Of a DNA stretch of 36,901 bases, positions 1-13,500 are shown one piece after another. The notes below the pieces were generated by a model that searched no databases, was not told the origin of the DNA, and saw only the letters and a list, made by a program, of their open reading frames with translations. Source of the stretch: Phallusia fumigata (lineage: Eukaryota; Chordata; Ascidiacea; Phlebobranchia; Ascidiidae). Positions within the stretch are counted from its first letter, which is position 1, and the number at the start of each line of letters is the position of its first letter. A program made the position numbers and the translations under genes. The stretch is from positions 1-36,901 of the forward strand of contig QXVZ01007042.1 of assembly GCA_008931825.1 (NCBI GenBank). The letters run 5' to 3'.

Positions 1-3000
1 ATAGTGTATATAGAATGTCTATATATGGTAAGCCACCCTTCTAGTTTTATTTTCAACATTTCCCTTGTTTTCAATCACGCCAGTACACAATGCACTTTGT
101 TCTGTCAACGAATGTTTAACATCCTGTTTTTACATTGTTTTGTAGAAGTTATATTGCGACGGAGATATTTTCAACATTTCAAAGTTAAGTTTTTATTTCT
201 ACATAGCAAAACTGAGTATCTATGTGGTTTAGAGTGCACCCTTGACCGTTGTTTTTTGCTTGCATTACTTTGTTCTTAAATTTTTGATACCTGTAGATAA
301 TTAACATCAATTCGTTTTTCACGTTGCTCATTGTTTTAGAACCTTAGACCAGCATCATTTAAGGAAGCCCGTTTCTGGTCGTGGATTGAATTACTGATTT
401 TCATCAGCTCAATGCATCTGGTAATTAACTGTAGTCAAGCACATTACCGGTTTAAAACTGTGTAGGAAACAATTTGTTAAACTATATTTTGTTGGTGGAG
501 GGTAATCAGGGTGCACACTGTTTAGCCTTCGCAGTATAATTTTGAGATATTAAATTATAATGATACAAAAATGAATTTGCATGTTTTGTCTCTGGTATGT
601 TTTTGTTTCAGAAACTGAGTCTTACTGCCGTGGAGGGAAAATCTGAATTTGGAAGGAGACCATGTTCTATAAAATTGCTGGAATGCAAACGGTTTAATGC
701 TTAACAGGTAATTAACTATAGTCCAGTACATTGCCATTTTAAACTTGCAAGATCGATTACTAAATGTGTATTTAAAGATAAATTTAGTACTTATTGGGTG
801 TTGGGGTGTTAATGTATGTTTATTGAATTGTGTATTGTGAGTATTGCGATAATTTGCGAGTGTATTGGATTGAATTTTACATTTCTGTCTCTGATATGTT
901 TTAGTTTCAGGAACTTACTGCTGTCAAGGGAAAATTTGAGTTTGGAAGAAGACCATCTGGTTGTAGGGTCGTTGTGATCGCCAACTTCAAACGATTTTAT
1001 GCTGAACAGGTAAACAACTATGTTCAAGTACATTAGCCTTCCTGAAAGAAAAACATGTACTGTTTTCACTCTGTTTGTTTTTCGTTTTTTTTTTCTTATT
1101 TTATGTTGCTATGCAGCTTGTTCATGCGATTTTGCCATGAACTGTTTAATGAAGTTGGATGACACTTTCACTGCTGGAAGATATGACCCTGTAGCTGTGC
1201 CTACCATTTGATCCATAGCCCCAGTGATTACACAGCCGAGCCGAAACGATTTACATGCTTGCAAACACCACAAAGGAAGGTTTCTGTGGTGATAGGGTAA
1301 CTTAAGTGAAAATGAAGTTTGGTTGCATATGTAATAAACCAGTTGTCCTGGTGGAATGAAACTGTAGTAGATTCAAGTTGATTAACATAGGGCCCTAGTG
1401 GTTATAGTTTGTGTAACATGCCATTGTGGTGTATTTATTTCTTTGTTTGACGCCACAGTCTAGAAGTTACCCCTCTAGCCCTCTAAAATGGGTCAATGAT
1501 GTTACAGAATGACAAGGGAATTATGGACCTACTTCAATTGAATGTTTAACAAGCTTTTTCTTTGCATTGTTTAGTGGAAATAGTTTGTTGTCGAGTAAAA
1601 GGAAATTGAAGTAACTGACATTCTAGGGGTTTATTTTAAGGTGGAATTGAATATTTTAAGGTGGAATAGTGCACACTTGACTGCCCCTGTATTTTTGTTG
1701 ATTGGGAGCGATTCATTTTTCACGTTGCTCATTTTTTCAGAGTGTAGACATAGGCTGAATCTCAACTTCGACAGCTTAATGCTTAAGGTAATTAACTACA
1801 GCCAACCACATTACCATGTAACACTTTAATGAGGAATAACTTGTTAAACAATATTTGATTGGTGAAAGCTAACCAGGGTGCACACTGTTTAGCCTTCGCA
1901 GTATAAATTTGCGATATAATTTGCAAGTGTAAATAATTGAATTTTCCATTTCTGTCTCTGTCTGTTCTGTTTTGTTTAAGGAACTTTTTTTACCGCTGTC
2001 GAGGGAAAACTTGAACTTGAAAGAAGCCGATTTCTGGTTGTTGGATGGATGGGATCGCCAACTTCCAATGATTTGATGCTGAACAGGTAAATAACTATAG
2101 TCAAGTACACTTCCTTCCTAAAAAAGGACACGTTCTGGCACGTACTGTTTGAAATTGAGTAACAGGGTGGTTTAGAATGCGCGCTTGACTCCCCCTGTTG
2201 TTTGGTTGTTTTGGCACAGATTTATTATTTACGTACGTTGTTTATTTATTTTATTTTCGTTTACAGGAGCCTGTTTCTGGTCGTAGACTGAATCTCTGAC
2301 TTCAACAGCTTAATGCTTCAGGTAATTAACTTAAGGCGGCTTGACCGCCCCTATATTCTTATTTTATTGTTTGGTCCATGAAAATTGATGTCTAGTGTAA
2401 TTAACAACGATTTTGATGCAGCTTTGTTTTTTAAACATGGTTTTGAAAGATCAAACGAATTGCATCGTATTGCAAGAATTAAACCTGTGGTAGCAAAAGC
2501 AGTGGAGGAATTCGGTTGATATGCATCATCGTGTTAAGAAGCATCACGTGTTGAATGTAAGTAAAGAAACATCCAGGCATGCTTCGAAACTTTTGACATT
2601 TTGGGGCATTTCAGGCTATTGTTTCGCGGGCTTCAAGTTGTAGTTGCGCAGTGGTGACCTCAATATGTTTGCTATAATGCGATGTAGAAGACAGTGCGTC
2701 ACACCTACTTTGTTTACTCGTTTTCATTATTAATCCTGCTAGTTCTTTGCCGTAGTACTATTGTATAGGTCGTGAACATATCCCAGCACGCAGACGGTGA
2801 TTAACATATTTTACGACAGGCGCAACCCAGCGGTTGATATTGTACCACCTTCATTTACGAAAATTGCGCTTTAATTGCATAGTGGTAACCGAAATGCGTT
2901 TACTATATCACTCTGCAAAAACGTGTTGGAAATGTTGTTTAGTTTCAGAAACGTTAGGCCAGCATCGTTAATTACAGTCAAGCACATTTCCTGTTTAAAC

Positions 3001-4379
3001 CTAAGGAACAACTTGACAAACAATATTTAGTGGTGATGAAGCGGGATGCAGACTGTTTTTCCAATACTCTATAACTTTGTGACGTTCAATTAAAATTGTT
3101 TAGAGATGAATTTGCATACTTTGTCTCTGGTCTTATCGCCGCCGAGGAAAAACTAAATTTAGAAGCAGACCATTTCTGGTTGTTGGTTTACTGGGATCGC
3201 CAACTTCACTCCAAACGGCATAAACTATATTCAAGTACAATGCCAATTCAAACTTGCAGGTTTAATTTTAAAATGCTTGCCTAACGCTGAAACTAGTATT
3301 AAAATTTTAATTGTGAAAACTAACCAGGGTGCACACTGTTTAGCCTTTGCAGTATAATTTTGCGATATAATTTGCAAGTGTAATTAATTGAATTTGCCAT
3401 TTCTGTCCTTGGTATGTTTTTGTTTAAGGAACTTCTTGCCGCTGTCGTGTAAAAATCTGGATTTAGAAGGAGACCTTGCTGGTGGGTGGGCAGCTGGGAT
3501 CGCCAACTTCAAACGATTTAATGCCGAACAGGTAAATAACTATGTTCAATTACTCTGTAGTTTGTTCTTGCAATTTTGCAATGAACTGATTAATAAAGTT
3601 CGACGAAGCTCTTATAGCTGTGGTTACGCCGCTAGCCCTAAAAGATTTCATACTTTCAAAAGATTTGCATACTTGCGAACACCACAAATTAAAGGTTTCT
3701 GTGGTGATAGGGCTACTAAGGTAGGGCTATTTTAAGATTGGACCATTGTTGTGTAATGATTGCTGTATTTTACTTCATAGCCTCAGCGGTTACCCCACTA
3801 ACCCTAAAATGGGTCAAATTATTAAACAATGTCCGACCTAGGTAAAATTGAGACAGTTTGTACAACATGCTATAGTGGTGGAATAATGGCTGTGTTTAGT
3901 CATAGAATTACAGCAATTACCCTGCTAGCCTCCCTGCACTGATTGCTTCTTTAACCGTAAAGGCGGGCGTGAATTGGAAACAATATATTGTAGGGTCTAC
4001 ATTTGCGATTTGTTTCTAACGTTGCTCATTTCTTTCAGAACATTAGCATCGACTTTAGAACGTTAGACCAGCATCGTTTAAAGGAGCCCGTTTCTGATCG
4101 TTGATTGAATCACTGAATTCAGCAGTTAAATGCACAAGGTACAGTTGTATATATCGTGAATGCAACACCTCCTAGCATGTGATTAACATATTTTTTTGAA
4201 ACGTTGAGTTACCATAGCTCCGCTTCTATTTACAGTAGTTCTCTGCGGTGCAGTAGCACGTAAGCTTACATTTGCTCTGACATGAGGCAAAACGTTGTTA
4301 AATTTATAGCGCATTACTAAAACCGCGTTGAAGTTTCAGAACGTTAGACCAGCATCGTTAAATACAGTCAAGCACATTT
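1..4379 (+). repeat. Block of degenerate cassette repeats with exon-like cores
   Basis: No protein gene is supported here. The block contains repeated pieces also found at 19.9-28.7 kb (+) and 34.6-36.9 kb (reverse). Exon-sized cores bordered by AG and GT lie at 612-707, 911-1009, 1981-2086, 2422-2556 and 3429-3531. Most begin GAACTT and end AACAG before GTAA. Upstream of several cores is the GTGCACACTGTTTAGCC hairpin (about 500-530, 1868-1896, 3321-3348). Other shared pieces include a 'gtgcac..cttgacc' element (about 225-250, 1668-1690, 2165-2200), a 'catagcc..cagtggtta' element (1205-1520, 3580-3930) and the 3940-4379 piece. The core at 911-1009 is open in phase 0 for 33 codons, but other copies are open in different frames or interrupted. 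I treat the block as non-coding repeats. Confidence 0.8.
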
Positions 4380-4380
4380 N
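4380..4380. other. Assembly join (single N)
   Basis: A single N separates repeat DNA, which stops abruptly in a cassette shared with 35583, from BicC intron sequence. The missing 5' BicC exons probably fall in this gap or on another contig. Confidence 0.8.
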
Positions 4381-4491
4381 AGCAAAAGTCTTGCTTTATT
4401 CCTCTCTTTACTTCAACAAAAACTGCAACAAACGGTCTTAGTTGATTTTAACCAATGTAACGAATTCTAAAAAGTTGTTTTTGTCTTATAG

Positions 4492-4533
4492 GAGGGAACC
4501 TTAAAACTGATGCAGCATCTTACTGGCGCAGCG
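4492..4533 (+). CDS. Bicc1: BicC exon: end of the KH-like domain before the last KH
   Basis: 42 bp, phase 0 to phase 0, acceptor TTGTCTTATAG, donor GTAAGC. It encodes E-G-T-L-K-L-M-Q-H-L-T-G-A-A, matching the human E-G-T-A-M-L-L-E-H-L-A-G segment directly N-terminal to the last KH domain. It is too short to stand out as an open frame. The position in the family alignment and the matching phase of the next exon make it convincing. Confidence 0.85.
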
Positions 4534-7500
4534 GTAAGCGATATTTTTATCCCATATAGCCGTATTGTGTGCGCACCCATATTCAATATTTCACTTCTCA
4601 CGCATCGCCAGTGTTTCAAGTGCTATTTTCCTGATTCGTTGTTTCTCTGCTCACGCGATATTAGAGAAGCCAAGCGGACTGGCGCGTCATAATCATGACG
4701 TCAGTCCTCGTCATTGACCTTTGCAAAAGCCAAATGTCCCGTTTTAGCGAGACGTTATGCTACTGTATTTAAGACGCAGAGGTTTACGTTTTTCCCTGTT
4801 TAAGCTTTCTTGGGTTCCTTTGAATGACAGTCAAATTGGTTTACGACTAAAAGTATATTTAAGGGCTTATTTGCCGGGTACTGGGGGTTTTTATGCGCGC
4901 AAAAAGGTGTTTGGCAATTTTAAGGATGATTTTAGGGACACAAAAATCGGAAAAAACATCGACACGGTTAGAAATGTGTTTTATTCGTTCAGTCGCTGCA
5001 ATACCTAAACTTCGCCTTTAGACTAAATTAATCATCTACTTTGCTTGGATGTCGAGTGAATACAAAGTAGACCAATTATGTTGCACTATATCTTTGTATA
5101 CACCTGTGAAGCCTTTTTCAAAAGAATATTAACTTTGAAACTAAATTACGTCATTGCTCGAAAATGCGTTTTTGGGTCGACACCCATTGACCTTGACGCC
5201 ATCCTGGCGCCGCCCAGTTTGAGCATAAACAAACAATTCTGTCATTTCAAACTGTCGTGTTACGTCATACAGCTACATGTGACGTCACAAATGGAGGTGG
5301 CGCCCCAACAGCATTCTTACATGCTGGGACGGAATGCTGCCAACGTGAAGTATATCATGCAACGGACCGGTGCACAGGTAACTTTTTAGTTTTTAACCAT
5401 TTGCCAAGTTGTAAACCTCACCAACCTTCATGAACCCGTATATTGGCTCTTAGGTAAGGCTGAGTGGGCTAAAAGCGACAACTTAGTTAAATTGCAGATT
5501 TTCTGACCCCGCAAAGACAATTTTAAAACATTTATTTGCATGAAAATCCACGAATGTTTTTGCTATATTTTTTATCAGTAACCATCATCACATATTTTAG
5601 CACTAATTGAAAAACAGAGTGGCCGAAACAGAACATGGCTTAATCGTAGCTTTTAGNGGGGGTTTTTATGCGCGCAAAAAGGTGTTTGGCAATTTTAAGG
5701 ATGATTTTAGGGACACAAAAATCGGAAAAAACATCGACACGGTTAGAAATGTGTTTTATTCGTTCAGTCGCTGCAATACCTAAACTTCGCCTTTAGACTA
5801 AATTAATCATCTACTTTGCTTGGATGTCGAGTGAATACAAAGTAGACCAATTATGTTGCACTATATCTTTGTATACACCTGTGAAGCCTTTTTCAAAAGA
5901 ATATTAACTTTGAAACTAAATTACGTCATTGCTCGAAAATGCGTTTTTGGGTCGACACCCATTGACCTTGACGCCATCCTGGCGCCGCCCAGTTTGAGCA
6001 TAAACAAACAATTCTGTCATTTCAAACTGTCGTGTTACGTCATACAGCTACATGTGACGTCACAAATGGAGGTGGCGCCCCAACAGCATTCTTACATGCT
6101 GGGACGGAATGCTGCCAACGTGAAGTATATCATGCAACGGACCGGTGCACAGGTAACTTTTTAGTTTTTAACCATTTGCCAAGTTGTAAACCTCACCAAC
6201 CTTCATGAACCCGTATATTGGCTCTTAGGTAAGGCTGAGTGGGCTAAAAGCGACAACTTAGTTAAATTGCAGATTTTCTGACCCCGCAAAGACAATTTTA
6301 AAACATTTATTTGCATGAAAATCCACGAATGTTTTTGCTATATTTTTTATCAGTAACCATCATCACATATTTTAGCACTAATTGAAAAACAGAGTGGCCG
6401 AAACAGAACATGGCTTAATCGTAGCTTTTAGATCCAGAAAAGCTTTTTAAAAACATTTATTCCACAATGGAAACCCTCGAAGATGCGTTTGCTATCCATT
6501 TATCAGTAACCACCATTACTGCGTTCATTTTCGCGACAGCCACCTGTTATGTGTATTTTGTAACATAACCCAGGCTTTTGTCTTCGCTGCAGAATCGGAA
6601 ACCGGCGTCAGCTTATTGTTTAAACGGTGCAAAGGTGTGTTTTACAGATTGTGACCTAAATTGTTGTGACCTCGCGCGGTTAATGCAGAAATCTTATGTA
6701 ACTCACACGACGAGATATTATCTTATCCGACATCAGTGAAGCTTGGTTTTGCTGTCTATGAAATCTGCGCTTGCTAAAAGGTGCAGCGAATATTGATAAG
6801 TTTTGAAGTTGCCCGAAGTACAATCGAAATAGGCAACTTGTGTTGTACTTCAAGGCCTCCGAGTCTGAAAGTTTGAATGGTAAAGCAATGCTTTCGCGTT
6901 TCTGGACTGTCCCTGAAACTTTTGCGCCCAACGGTATGCTGCGCTGTTCCCTTTTCGGTGCAAAATCTGTCTGAAAAAAACAGCCCATAAGTTCGTATGC
7001 TCATTGCTAGCTGTTATTTTTGTCATTTAATGAATCAAAGTGTTTTGGCTGATCCTTCAAAGCAAACTGATGAATTAAAGTGTTTGGCTTTAAATTACAA
7101 GCCCGATTTATGAATTTTTGCTTGTATTTAAAGGCGTATAAGCTGTGTTGGGATGTAAAATGTTTTTTCTAAACGTTTCAAGACATGGCTAAAGAAGATT
7201 AAGTACTTAGGTAGACAATTCACGGTTTTAAAAAGTCTCAATAGGAAGATACAAGGCACTGCTAGTGTGTAAAACTTTTTCTATGTTTCGAAAAACGCTG
7301 AAGTCCTGCTTTGACGCACCGTCACATACGATCAAATACAATCTTGTGGTTTCATCAAGAATTCATGAATAGACTTGTTTGCCTTCGCTGGCGCTCCACA
7401 ATAACATTGACCCGAAACTCTGTCAGTCGAACGTCACTTTACCTACACGTGAGTCACTTTCGCCCTCAATTCCACGCCGTAACGACCCGATTTTTTCCAC

Positions 7501-10500
7501 TTGAACCACACGAAATACGATCTACCTTGTAACACACGTCACCCAGGCATCAACTGATGTTATCTCCGCCACCCTGACACGCCGATTTAATCTAAACCTG
7601 AGTGAAACTTTAACTTTGGACTTAGGACATTTTGCTGTTGAATGCAACCTGTGCTCCGTATTGGTCTTATGTGTTTTGGGTGTATAATATGGAAGCACAG
7701 GAAACTGCAACAGAGCAAAAGGGTGGAAAGGTTAATATTTTTAACTAACCTTTTGTTCGTCTTACATAACTCTTAATGTGCTTTGTGTGACTTATTCCTA
7801 GCAATTCGGCATTGATACGTTTTTGTGAAATAACCAGATAAGTCACATATTAAGGCCGCCAAGCATTAAGCTATTCGTGCGTCTATTATTTGAAGCACCA
7901 TGGGGATAATTTAATGTTATTTTTTTGTGAACACTTATCGGCGCCGTCTGGTCTACGAATTTTTTCTTTCCCATTTTTTTTCAACCTAATTTGCACGTAT
8001 GGTTGTAATTGATGTGTTTTGATGCAAAAAATCCGGGCAATGATCACCAGCTACCTGGGTTCCTTTTACCTTTTCAGGATTGCCAGGAATTTGTGTTGAT
8101 GTAATAGCGGTCTTAAATGCAAATTTACGCATTGGTTTAAAAACGTTCGATTTTTGTTTTAAATTTTTGCACATTGCCATGCGCCTTGTCTTTAGACCAC
8201 TTTTCTATACCTTTTCAACAGTAATACCTTATAAGTTGTGTTTTTTGCCAAGTGCTTTAACACTTGGTTCGGATTTTAAAATGTGTCTAGAACCTAATCT
8301 GTAACTTATGTCAAAAAATAACTGCCAGGGAGCTTGTATGTAGAAAAAACATTGAACATTCGCTGGTAACATCACCAGCGCTCTTTATCAGGAATAATTT
8401 TAAAGTTATTAACAGTAATAATTTAAACCCCATTAGATGGTGAAAGTATATTCAGTCGGCCCTTGTGATTCCATCCACATCGCCACGTCATCCCCTGACG
8501 TAATTTGTTGACTTAGCATTAAGGCACTTGCCATTGCGTTAGAATCTCAACTTCTGAACACATGGTGGTCGCTATTTGGCATTTTATTCGTTCTAATGCT
8601 TGTAAATGTAGAAAATTGTCCTGGGTGAAGACCTTAGCTAAGTGTATGAAAATGATTGCGCAAAGTCCTAGGCTTTACCGAATAACATCGCATTTTTTGT
8701 AATATGCTGTGATCGAATTGCAAGCTCAAAGCGCGTGTTTCAATTCTTGCTGCTGCTTACTTTAATATTTTACTCTACAGCAGTTTTACATTCCAGAGCT
8801 TCTGTTACAAATTAGTTTACTCGAATTGACACACAACATAAATTAGGGAAGGACTTGTACGCGAACCCACCGTCGAGGGAAAATTGTCCACTCCGTTCAA
8901 AACCAGTTCAACTGCGCACAAATTACCTGTCAAGGCATTTAATTACGAACTGTAATTGTATTCAGTTGGATTCCCTTCCAAGTATAATTGACCACCACGA
9001 GTCTGCCCTTGACGAGTTTGTCTCAAGTGCCGCTGTGTGCTTGGGCAAGGGAATAACACGTTCATGTGCATATCAGTTCAGAAACCAAACCTCTTGCAAA
9101 ACATACCCTGCGAACTTATTGCTAAACACAGCTTCCGATGAAATAGTTACGTAGTATTGACTGTCAATACTGGGTTCGCTATCTCATGCTTGTAAATGCA
9201 TCTTAACATACAAGATCGGCAGGATTTCGGAGACATACGGTCCTTGGCAATAGCGGTTCTAAAAGATTTAAACCTCAAACCTGACAAAAAATACATTTTT
9301 GTAACAGATCAAGTTTCCTGACCCTAACGCTCTTCCAAAGAAAAGCACGATATTCGTCAGCGGACCCGTGGAGTCAGTTGTTATGGCGAGACAGCGTCTG
9401 ATGGTGAGTTTCACTAATTGTGGCTTAATAACGGTTTCTAGATTTGGAAAAACAATTATTTGTTTCTTGCCTTTTAAAAATAGTTAATTGGAAAAATTGC
9501 TGTAAATTGCTAAAACACTTAGTCATGAAAGAAGTAATTCTTTTTTGTACAAATTACTACCTGATCTTTGTAATACATTCAATATGAAGCCTTAACAATG
9601 TTAAAATACAGGGTTGTCTCCCATTGGTTCTGATGTTCGATATGAAGCAAGACGAGTCTCAGAGCGCTTCGGACGAAGCAGCAAAGAACAGCCAGCTCAT
9701 GGAATCCCTGGATGTTTTCATAAGCATCAAACTGAAGCCGAAACAACCAAGCAAGGTGAGATTCGATCGAGTGGCCCGCCTGATTAGCTGGCTCATTTCA
9801 CCACGAGTTTTCACCTTGATGTTATGATCACAAAAGCATGTGTGCATAATTATCAAGTTATATGCGGTTCAATTTTGCTGTGGGCTTTTTTTTGCAGATT
9901 TCGATTCTCTGCAGTAATGGTTGCAACCATGCAAATAATGGTAAAAGTTGCTGTATTTTTTGGCTTAAATTAACTGTCGTAACACAACTTTTGGATTGGA
10001 AATACTAAAATATGTTGCGAAAAGCTTAATGACTGGGTACAGCATATTTTGTTACTTGAACCTCTAAGGTCTAAACTATTATGGGAGTATTTCAAAACCG
10101 ATCTCAGACATACTTTGCACAACTTGATTTTAACATAGATACGGCTTAAAATAATGACAGGTTAGGGTTTAAACTTCTTCTTGCCTCCTTGCCAATACCA
10201 ATTAATGGTTAACAACAGCAATAGTTAAAACAAGTAGAACGTTCTATGTTCCCCGTTTAAGTCTGTTGAAAAATAACTTTAATATGTTTACGTCGAAAGC
10301 CGTCACAATTTACACATAAAAATGCTATTATTAGGGATAATTGTAGAGACTCAAACGTCTGGGATCCAAAGGCACTTTTTCCCACCCCAATATGCCCCCT
10401 TTACCCTAAATCACCCCCAATCGCATGAAAACATTTTCCATTAGAAACAATTTTGGCATTCATCGCAGCGTTAGGCGCTCTTACTGTCACACTCCGGTGA

Positions 10501-13500
10501 CCACGCACAAATGGCCGGGGACGAGCTATCTCGTCAAATTATTGCTTTTCCACCCCATGCTTAAGTTCAATTATCCATCTCCGTCGTGGTTTGTTTGACG
10601 CCAAAACGTGCCCAATGCCACCGTTTGTTGTCCCATTGTGCCCCCGATGAATGATTTGACCTTGGGTTGACATTCAGAGCTGGGTGTGCGAAAAATTGAC
10701 GTATTTCCCACTTTTTGTCGCTCCTATGTCACGGGAAAGTACGTTAGAAATGGGAGTGTGCTGATGTTAACAAAGCTAATTTTTACAGCAAAGTAATTTT
10801 TTAAAAAATCTTCCTTTAATTCTTTGTGAGTATTGTGACCATGAAACAGATAACACGGAAATGTTCAATAACTTAATAACGTACTGTGGCTCTAAATGGA
10901 CATGGGAGTATGCTGATGTTAAAAGGCTAATTTCTTCAGCAAAGAAATATAGAACAAAACTCCTTTTGTAATTTTTGTAAATATGGTTACCATGAAACAC
11001 ATATCCAACGGATATAATCAATAAGTTTATGACGTACAATGGCTCTAATCGCCGTTTAATGTGTGGTTAAGGAGTAGAGGCGGATGTCGAAATCTTTACA
11101 GCACATAAAACCGGTCTGTCGACCAGCTAGCCGGATTATTCTGACAGTTTTGCCGCAAGTGAGATGTCAAAATAGCCACTGTGGTTAAAATGACTTGTGA
11201 AAGTTATTTGTAGTTCCATGAAGAACGCTAAGGTGATTCACTGTTTAAATCCCTGAATCCCAGTGTACAGCTTTTTTCGTTTTGAGAACAAAAATACTTT
11301 TTGCTTCTCAATCGATATTGTAAACCAACGATAAAATTCATCACGTAATAAATTTATGCGGTATTTATGACAGTGACGTAAAAAACCGTTGTTAAAATTC
11401 TGTAAAAATGCTGACTATTTAAACGCCTGAACCGAATGTACGGCCTTTTTCTCTCGCTGTTTTTNTGTATACCGGGTTTAGTTCACTACTTACAACTTTG
11501 CGTTCACTTGCATTCAGGCTACGGTTGCGGCTATACACGCCCAACAACAACACAACATGATCATGCAGCTCAACGCAGCAGCACTCGCTTCAGCCAATGC
11601 GAGCAGAGCAAGCAGTATCGCGGGTTCTCCACCTTCGTCGCAACAGAAGGTCGACCAACAAGAAGAACAAGAACCGTCATTGCTGCAGGTAACATTGGCG
11701 GTTTCGAGGATGTTTACCATGTTTTCTGGGTTTTGTGTTTGATTCGGAAAATATAGATATATGACGAAATTAAACATGTCATTGTATTCCGTTTTTACTG
11801 GGCTATCATCTCTCAGCAATATCTGTTCCAGCGCCCCATCAATGATTGGCGCATGATGTTTCCCATTATTCTGGGTTTTGTGCTTGATTCGGAAAATGTA
11901 GTTTGGAGCTACAAGTACCCTTGTTTCGCAACAATACATTTTAAATGATTGAAGGGATCAAATTCGTCGTTAATGCAGTTCGCCTATCGAGCTGCTGTTA
12001 TTGCTCGCTTGACAGCATGCAAGTAAATATTTTACCAAGTTACTTATAATGGTGGTTTTAAAATATATATGACAAAGTTTGCCTTGTTGTTCTATTCCAT
12101 TTTAACCGCCCAATTTTTCCCTCACCGCCCCCTACCCCCAAACCACCCATATCTGCTTCAGCGCCCCCTTAATAAAGGCCAACGCCCAGGGCGGCGCTGG
12201 CCCCCACGTTGGGGAACCGCTGGTGTAACCTAATTAAGATTAACAAAAAGCCCACAAGTGAAAACGGCTTTTTCACCCATACATTTTTTAAATACTCAAA
12301 CAGGTGACAAAACACTTCATCGAGAGCAACGCACGTGTAGCACGACAACAACAACATCAGGACAATAGCACAGAGGGTTGGGAGGGCAGCAGCCCCCCCT
12401 CGAGCGCCAAGCTCTACAGTGGCAACCAAGAGGAGACGAGGATCCCCAGTGACGTACTCAACATCCAACGTCACGTGATGAAGGTCCAGAGCCAGCAGCG
12501 AAACTCGGGGAATGTGTCAGCTGGTAGTTCGTTTAACAAGGGGAATACGGGCAAGGGATTGCCGCATCGCCATAGTATGGGCACACTGCCGCTGAATAAG
12601 AGGGATGAGGCTATGGTAAGTGTGGGTGTGACAAGGGTTGGTCAAATTTAGTTGGCTGCTACTGGTTTGTGGTATCTCTTCTGAGGTCAGTAACAGAGTT
12701 TTCAAGAACGAAAATATAGCGACTGGTTTGTGTGACGTCATATCACCTCGAATTTAAGCGTTAACATGAAATATTCGGTGTTTCCAGTTTGTCAAATGCG
12801 TGTAGTTTACAAGATATTTGCGTTTCGCAACAAACAGTTTGTAGTTTCCCAAGTCGGAAATTCCCTTGTCGCTCACGGCGTTAAACCATTCGAATCTTAA
12901 TCCCCTCACACGAAAAAACACACAAATGCAACGTGTGTAAAGTACCCTGCGTGTACCAATATAACCGTCTTAATCCACGACAGCATATACAAAAACATTG
13001 TGATTCACTTTTTAAATAGCTTGCGTTGGTACAATGCCAGTTGACACAGTGTTTCTCAAAACTTAATCCCATTTGTCGCTTTTGAAAAAGTTGATTGGAC
13101 TTTCGACGCACCAGCGATAAGAATTTACTAAAGACGCTTTTAAAAAAAGTTTTTTTTGTTTAATACAAAAACATTTGAGCTACGAAACGAAATGTTTGTG
13201 CGACGCCCCTTGGAAAATAAAAATGACGCACAATTATAGAACCACGGAGTTAACGCATGACTGTTCAAAAATTGCACTTGTATTTAGACCTGAAATGCGA
13301 GAGCTATTTTGTTCGCCTTATACTGAAATTCTGATTTCTGCGTTGATTTTGCAGCCACAGGGCCAAAGACACTCGCTTGCCGAAGGTATGGAGATTGTGA
13401 ACAAGGTTTATCTTCAAATGCCAAATGGATCACGAAGTAAGTAGCGCACACATTGTCTGGTTTTCAAACTATGTGGGTTTACAAGGGGCAAAGGCAAACA

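Larger units (their letters stand above)
9941..11517 (+). other. BicC intronic region with an expected but unseen exon
   Basis: The exon before leaves phase 1 and the exon after starts phase 0, so an exon of length 3n+2 should lie between. No Y-E-A-R-like coding is visible, and the N at 11465 is a likely place for the loss. The region also holds a C-rich tract (about 10370-10640) and a two-copy tandem repeat of about 152 bp (10751-11050). Confidence 0.6.

Noticed and set aside
3388..3735. 115-codon open frame over a type A core, with a close relative on the - strand at 36498-36692
   Set aside because: The shared protein-like sequence simply reflects the near-identical inverted DNA copy. Other cores are open in different frames or have stops, so there is no sign of protein selection.
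6595..6636. Cryptic exon after CTTCGCTGCAG
   Set aside because: Inserting it between A-Q and I-K-F-P-D-P would break the conserved KH sequence.
7690..7731. ATG-containing short stretch ending near a GTTAAT, a possible alternative BicC first exon
   Set aside because: The donor is non-canonical, and it would interrupt a KH domain whose halves join directly in phase.
8855..9154. 99-codon open frame in the large BicC intron
   Set aside because: No recognisable motif, no splice borders in agreement with BicC and no family resemblance. Length is within chance for 3 kb of sequence.
11514..11939. 141-codon open frame on the - strand
   Set aside because: It is the antisense shadow of the BicC exon 11518-11688 plus repeat DNA.
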